Shown: piece by piece, positions 61,431 through 64,000 of the stretch | Numbering within the stretch: the stretch's first letter is position 1 | Layout: the number at the start of each line of letters is the position of its first letter | Assembly (NCBI RefSeq): GCF_900106065.1 | Contig: NZ_LT629796.1 | Location: forward strand, 3,193,501 to 3,257,500 | Source of the DNA: Pseudomonas mandelii | Lineage (GTDB): Bacteria; Pseudomonadota; Gammaproteobacteria; Pseudomonadales; Pseudomonadaceae | DNA: 64,000 nt | Reading direction: 5' to 3' | Program-made: the position numbers and the translations under genes | Notes under the pieces: generated by a model | Database searches by the model: none | Told to the model about the DNA's origin: nothing | What the model saw: the letters and a program-made list of their open reading frames with translations, nothing else

Positions 61431-61775
61431 TGGCGTAACTCCATACGGGGTATCTGGGGGGTGCACATTGGATCCGAAATCCGGCACGTCACGAGTGTAG
61501 GAGTATTCCTACGAAGAGGCTGCAATTTTTTTGCTCTTGAAAAGGTTGAAAAGTAAATAACTGGTTCTTAGTCAGGATTAACAACGTTATATGTTGTACC
61601 CAATGCTTCTATTGAATTTTGTGTTGTACCCTTTGGTTAGTGTGACAGGAGGGGCACTTACAATCGCATCAGTAACCCCAGGAAATGGGTGGCTCGTCTA
61701 AAGCCACTACAAATCACCGGTGTTTACATCACTCGCTTTGCGGGACACTGGGGCATCTGTTGAATGGAGCACCCC
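61431..61775. other. divergent regulatory region between the LuxR solo and fpr
   Basis: AT-rich, no gene visible. Contains a lux-box-like partial palindrome GTAGGA-GTAT-TCCTAC at 61497-61512, an inverted repeat ACAAC-n7-GTTGT at 61581-61597, and the direct repeat TGTTGTACCC at 61592-61601 and 61622-61631, 30 bases (about three helical turns) apart. Confidence 0.55.
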
Positions 61776-62552
61776 ATGACCGTCAGCGCAGAAAAATTCA
61801 CTCGCCAGACCCTGACCGACGTTCAGCCGTTGACCCCCAACCTGTTCACGTTGCGGGCCACCCGAGACCCCGGTTTTCGTTTTCGGGCGGGGCAATTTGC
61901 CCGGTTGGGCGTTACCCGGACCGATGGCAGCACGGTATGGCGCGCCTATTCAATGGTCTCCTCGCCCCATGACGAATTTCTCGAGTTCTTTTCCATCGTG
62001 GTGCCAGGCGGGGAGTTCACCAGCGAACTGAGTCGGCTGGAGGTCGGCGATACGCTGTTGGTGGACCGTCAGGCCTTCGGCTACCTGACGCTGGATCGTT
62101 TCGTCGACGGTCGTGATCTCTGGTTGCTATCCACTGGCACCGGCGTGGCGCCATTTTTGTCGATCCTGCAGGACTTTGAGGTGTGGGAGAAATTCGAGCG
62201 GATCATCCTGGTGTACAGCGTAAGGGAAGCCCGCGAGCTGGCTTATCAGGCGCTGATCGCGGGGCTGGCGCAGCGCGACTATCTGGCCGAATACGCGCAC
62301 AAGTTGCAGTTCATCGCGACCGTCACGCGCGAGGAGCACCCCGGCGCCCTTAACGGGCGAATCACGACGCTGATAGACAACGGAGAACTGGAGCGGGTGG
62401 CGGGGGTGGCGCTGACGCCCGAGCACTCGCGGGTCATGCTCTGCGGCAACCCCCAGATGATCGATGACACACGCAAGCTGCTCAAGCAGCGGGACATGCA
62501 CTTGAGCCTCAGTCGACGACCCGGCCAAGTGGCGGTGGAGAACTTCTGGTAA
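61776..62552 (+). CDS. fpr: ferredoxin--NADP+ reductase
   Basis: A 258-residue flavoprotein from ATG 61776, with TGGAG seven bases upstream. FAD motif WRAYSMVSSPHDEFLEFF, the NADP site STGTGVAPFLSIL, LVYSVREARELAY, MLCGNPQMIDDT and the C-terminal VAVENFW are those of the bacterial Fpr subclass I. It moves electrons between NADPH and ferredoxin or flavodoxin and supports oxidative-stress defence. In other pseudomonads fpr is controlled by FinR; the repeats upstream are candidate operator sites. Confidence 0.92.
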   Translation: MTVSAEKFTRQTLTDVQPLTPNLFTLRATRDPGFRFRAGQFARLGVTRTDGSTVWRAYSMVSSPHDEFLEFFSIVVPGGEFTSELSRLEVGDTLLVDRQAFGYLTLDRFVDGRDLWLLSTGTGVAPFLSILQDFEVWEKFERIILVYSVREARELAYQALIAGLAQRDYLAEYAHKLQFIATVTREEHPGALNGRITTLIDNGELERVAGVALTPEHSRVMLCGNPQMIDDTRKLLKQRDMHLSLSRRPGQVAVENFW

Positions 62553-62585
62553 AAAAAAACGGCGCCCCGAAGGCGCCGTTCTTTT
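62551..62585. terminator. bidirectional terminator between fpr and mscL
   Basis: A run of A (62551-62559), stem AACGGCGCC-CCGAA-GGCGCCGTT (62558-62580) and CTTTT, giving a T-run on either strand for the two converging genes. Confidence 0.9.
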
Positions 62586-62600
62586 GTACGCAACAAGCCT

Positions 62601-63014
62601 TCAGGGCTGATTGTTCTGGGCCTTGAGCAGGTCACGGATCTCGCTCAACAGCTCTTCTTCCTTGGTTGGAACCGGCGGCAGGGTGGGCGCCACGGCCTCC
62701 TCGCGTTTCAGACGGTTGATGGCTTTGACGCCCATGAAGATCGCGAAGGCGACGATGATGAAGTCGATCAGGCTCTGGATGAACTTGCCGTAGGCCAGCA
62801 CCACCGCCGGGATATCGCCGTTGGCTGCCTTGAGGGTAACCGCCAGGTCACTGAAGTCCACCCCACCGATCAGCAGGCCGATTGGCGGCATCACCACGTC
62901 GCCGACAAACGATGAAACGATCTTGCCGAACGCGGCGCCGATGATGATACCGACGGCCATGTCGACCACATTACCTTTGACCGCGAAGGCCTTGAACTCA
63001 CTTATCACGCCCAT
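62601..63014 (-). CDS. mscL: large-conductance mechanosensitive channel
   Basis: A 137-residue channel protein: [40 protein letters not shown] covers the N-terminal amphipathic helix and TM1 with its pore glycines. A periplasmic loop and TM2 ([21 protein letters not shown]) follow, then a charged cytoplasmic helix [15 protein letters not shown]. It releases solutes on hypo-osmotic shock. Length is standard. Confidence 0.95.
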   Translation of the reverse strand: MGVISEFKAFAVKGNVVDMAVGIIIGAAFGKIVSSFVGDVVMPPIGLLIGGVDFSDLAVTLKAANGDIPAVVLAYGKFIQSLIDFIIVAFAIFMGVKAINRLKREEAVAPTLPPVPTKEEELLSEIRDLLKAQNNQP

Positions 63015-63299
63015 AGGTTATTTCCTTGTTACAGATGAGGTTGGTGAACGCAGTGTAAATCAGCAAATCCTGTCCTGCTCGAAACGCCTTCTTACAATGC
63101 CCGTGTTTATCGACACATTTGCAGGCATTTAGTTTGCAAAGTGCCAGCAATCGCGCGCGATCTACGCGCTAACGGGCTGATTAGCCACACAATTCTCTGA
63201 ATCATCGCATTACGTTCTTTCTATTTATGTTCTGCGCTCCGGGCCACTAGCCTCTGGGCAGCGCACTTGGAGTGCGCCTTGAAAACAGAGGAACCTGAT

Positions 63300-64000
63300 A
63301 TGACTTCCACCCTTGGCCTTGGGGCTTTCCCCCATCGGCGTACCCTTGGCGTATTAACCGCCAGCCTGCTGACCTTCTCCGTCCACGCTGCCCCCCTGAC
63401 CCGCGATAACGGTGCTGCCGTCGGCGACAACCAGAATTCGCAAACCGCCGGTGCCAATGGCCCGGTGCTGCTACAGGACGTGCAACTGATCCAGAAGCTC
63501 CAACGCTTTGATCGCGAGCGCATTCCCGAGCGCGTCGTGCATGCCCGCGGCACCGGTGCCCACGGCACCTTTACCGTGACGGACGACCTGAGTGACCTGA
63601 CCAAGGCCAAGGTGTTCGCTGGCGGTCAAAGCACGCCGGTGTTTGTGCGTTTCTCGGCGGTCGTCCACGGCAACCATTCGCCAGAAACCCTGCGTGACCC
63701 CCGGGGCTTTGCGACCAAGTTCTATACGGCGGACGGCAACTGGGACCTGGTCGGCAACAATTTTCCGACCTTCTTCATTCGTGATGCCATCAAATTCCCG
63801 GACATGGTCCACGCCTTCAAGCCGGACCCACGTACCAACCTGGACGATGATGCCCGCCGCTTCGATTTCTTTTCCCATGTTCCAGAAGCCACTCGCACGC
63901 TGACGGAGTTGTATTCCAATTCCGGTACACCCGCCAGTTATCGGGAAATGGACGGTAACGGTGTTCATGCTTACAAGTTAGTTAATGCCAAGGGTGAAGT
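63300..64000 (+). CDS. katB: periplasmic catalase, KatB-like (5' part)
   Basis: The first 233 residues of a haem catalase that continues beyond the window. GAGG lies eight bases before the ATG at 63300. A signal peptide is present (about 1-31, ending [11 protein letters not shown]). The catalytic His is in [23 protein letters not shown] and [11 protein letters not shown] follow, and the distal Asn is in [13 protein letters not shown]. Signal peptide plus small-subunit sequence match KatB of P. aeruginosa. It breaks down hydrogen peroxide in the periplasm. The 285-base gap before it, after mscL, has no gene and no OxyR site that I can state firmly. Confidence 0.9.
   Translation, partial: MTSTLGLGAFPHRRTLGVLTASLLTFSVHAAPLTRDNGAAVGDNQNSQTAGANGPVLLQDVQLIQKLQRFDRERIPERVVHARGTGAHGTFTVTDDLSDLTKAKVFAGGQSTPVFVRFSAVVHGNHSPETLRDPRGFATKFYTADGNWDLVGNNFPTFFIRDAIKFPDMVHAFKPDPRTNLDDDARRFDFFSHVPEATRTLTELYSNSGTPASYREMDGNGVHAYKLVNAKGE

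Noticed and set aside
1..64000. CRISPR arrays, tRNA or rRNA genes
   Set aside because: No regularly spaced direct repeats, no tRNA cloverleaf with CCA end and no rRNA sequence were recognised on reading; a tool search could still find a tRNA missed by eye.

Overview
The window reads as a chromosomal segment of a fluorescent-group Pseudomonas. Protein sequences, gene neighbourhoods (quinate/shikimate catabolism, cyanide-insensitive oxidase, fpr, mscL, katB) and the many intergenic REP hairpins built on GGGAGCGAGCCTGCTCGCGA are typical of that group. I saw no rRNA, tRNA or CRISPR array.

Layout. 1-2227: end of an NMT1/SsuA-type ABC importer operon. 2277-6415: a phosphodiesterase-fold protein, a YciC membrane protein, a DUF2076 protein, a NYN-domain protein and a DnaQ-like exonuclease. 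6523-8620: a small accessory insert with an orphan coiled-coil protein and a BRO-N antirepressor gene. The antirepressor is preceded by a strong promoter and a structured leader RNA resembling the C4 antisense RNA of phages P1/P7. This insert is bracketed by an intact and a degenerate copy of the exonuclease 3' end plus its REP. 8823-13140: an Lrp regulator, YedA, a RhlE-type helicase and an HI0933-type flavoprotein.

13954-32380 is the highlight: an 18.4-kb mobile element that splits a histone-deacetylase-family gene. Removing it rejoins the two halves exactly in frame (...GGT TTC | TGC ATC...) with no duplicated target. Its left end carries three overlapping tyrosine recombinase genes and a small coiled-coil gene, an arrangement like Tn554 tnpABC and other multi-recombinase modules. 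The cargo is a complete vibrioferrin-type NIS siderophore cluster in the pvsABCDE order (ATP-grasp ligase, NIS synthetase, MFS exporter, NIS synthetase, PLP decarboxylase). It also has two TonB-dependent receptors, a HpcH/HpaI-fold (SbnG-like) gene that may supply citrate, and Fur-box-like sites at both cargo promoters.

32844-36928: acetyltransferase, TesB thioesterase, HAD phosphatase, secreted hydrolase and YpfJ-type metallopeptidase. 37182-45907: a quinate/shikimate-type catabolic region (IclR, DMT and MFS transporters, QuiC 3-dehydroshikimate dehydratase, TetR, AroE-like dehydrogenase, AroQ, LysR). 46022-51030: tautomerase, a DUF4160/DUF2442 pair, TrmA, an NCS2 purine permease, a secreted DUF4879 protein and a DJ-1-like protein. 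51213-54927: a three-subunit molybdenum hydroxylase of PaoABC type. 54924-64000: an MFS exporter, a cyanide-insensitive bd oxidase operon (cioAB plus a DUF2474 micro-subunit) behind a perfect Anr box, RlmG, a LuxR solo, Fpr, MscL and the start of a periplasmic catalase.

Coordinates of starts were refined by ribosome-binding sites and gene overlaps. Functions are assigned by motif and synteny recognition only; no database search was run.
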